From: an uncultured Sutterella sp.
GTDB lineage: Bacteria > Pseudomonadota > Gammaproteobacteria > Burkholderiales > Burkholderiaceae_F
NCBI GenBank assembly: GCA_905192805.1
Contig: CAJJMF010000166.1
Span: forward strand, 1-5,590
Direction: 5' to 3'
DNA: 5,590 nucleotides
The notes under the pieces: generated by a model
The model's database searches: none
What the model saw: the letters and a program-made list of their open reading frames with translations, nothing else
What the model was told of the DNA's origin: nothing
Position numbers and translations under genes: made by a program
Shown here: piece after piece, positions 5,558 to 5,590 of the stretch
Numbering within the stretch: position 1 is the stretch's first letter
Layout of the letters: each line of letters begins with the position of its first letter

Positions 5558-5590
5558 ATGCCCCGGAAAATCACCCAAAAAATAATTATA
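5558..5590 (+). CDS. Possible N-terminus of DNA primase DnaG (cut by the edge)
   Basis: An ATG at 5558 opens MPRKITQKIII, which runs off the window. The pattern resembles the DnaG start: in E. coli it is MAGRIPRVFI, with isoleucines at the same positions 5 and 10. dnaG is also the gene expected after rpsU-yqeY in Burkholderiales. Against the call, only 11 residues are visible, no Shine-Dalgarno sequence precedes the ATG, and the yqeY terminator would mean a separate promoter. This rests mainly on gene order and is weak. Confidence 0.3.
   Translation, partial: MPRKITQKIII

Noticed and set aside
5319..5585. Open frame of 88 codons near the right edge
   Set aside because: Composition is unlike the real genes, there are no motifs, and it conflicts with the DnaG-like start at 5558.

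Overview
This window is ordinary core-genome sequence, most likely from a betaproteobacterium of the order Burkholderiales. GC content is moderate, which would fit a Sutterellaceae-like lineage, but I infer that family only weakly. The L28 and S21 proteins carry the betaproteobacterial form; S21 ends in LPKKLY, for example. The order rpsU-yqeY is the start of the 'macromolecular synthesis' region (rpsU-yqeY-dnaG-rpoD) found in that group. I see no mobile element, CRISPR array, rRNA or tRNA.

Layout from left to right. Positions 1-423 hold no gene I can name, only a stable inverted repeat and a short palindrome. On the minus strand, rpmB (L28) and rpmG (L33) form a two-gene operon. A perfect TATAAT lies upstream of it and a rho-independent terminator follows it. 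About 490 bp without a recognisable gene, with phased T-tracts, separates rpmB from the divergent ispH. On the plus strand, ispH (last step of the MEP isoprenoid pathway) is followed after 77 bp by a ybaK-type Cys-tRNA(Pro) deacylase gene, which ends at a strong terminator. Converging on it from the minus strand is tsaD (t6A tRNA modification). Divergent from tsaD is rpsU (S21), whose upstream region can fold into two hairpins plus a possible pseudoknot. yqeY follows after about 106 bp containing two back-to-back hairpins. A strong terminator lies behind yqeY. The final 360 bp are mostly non-coding, and a possible DnaG N-terminus begins 33 bp from the right edge.

Functionally the window is dominated by translation: three ribosomal proteins, tRNA modification (TsaD), editing of mischarged tRNA (YbaK), and YqeY with its GatB-like tRNA-binding tail. 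IspH supplies isoprenoid precursors. I found no convincing new system. The signals most worth a second look are RNA structures: the rpsU leader, the rpsU-yqeY junction and the unexplained stem at 269-323.
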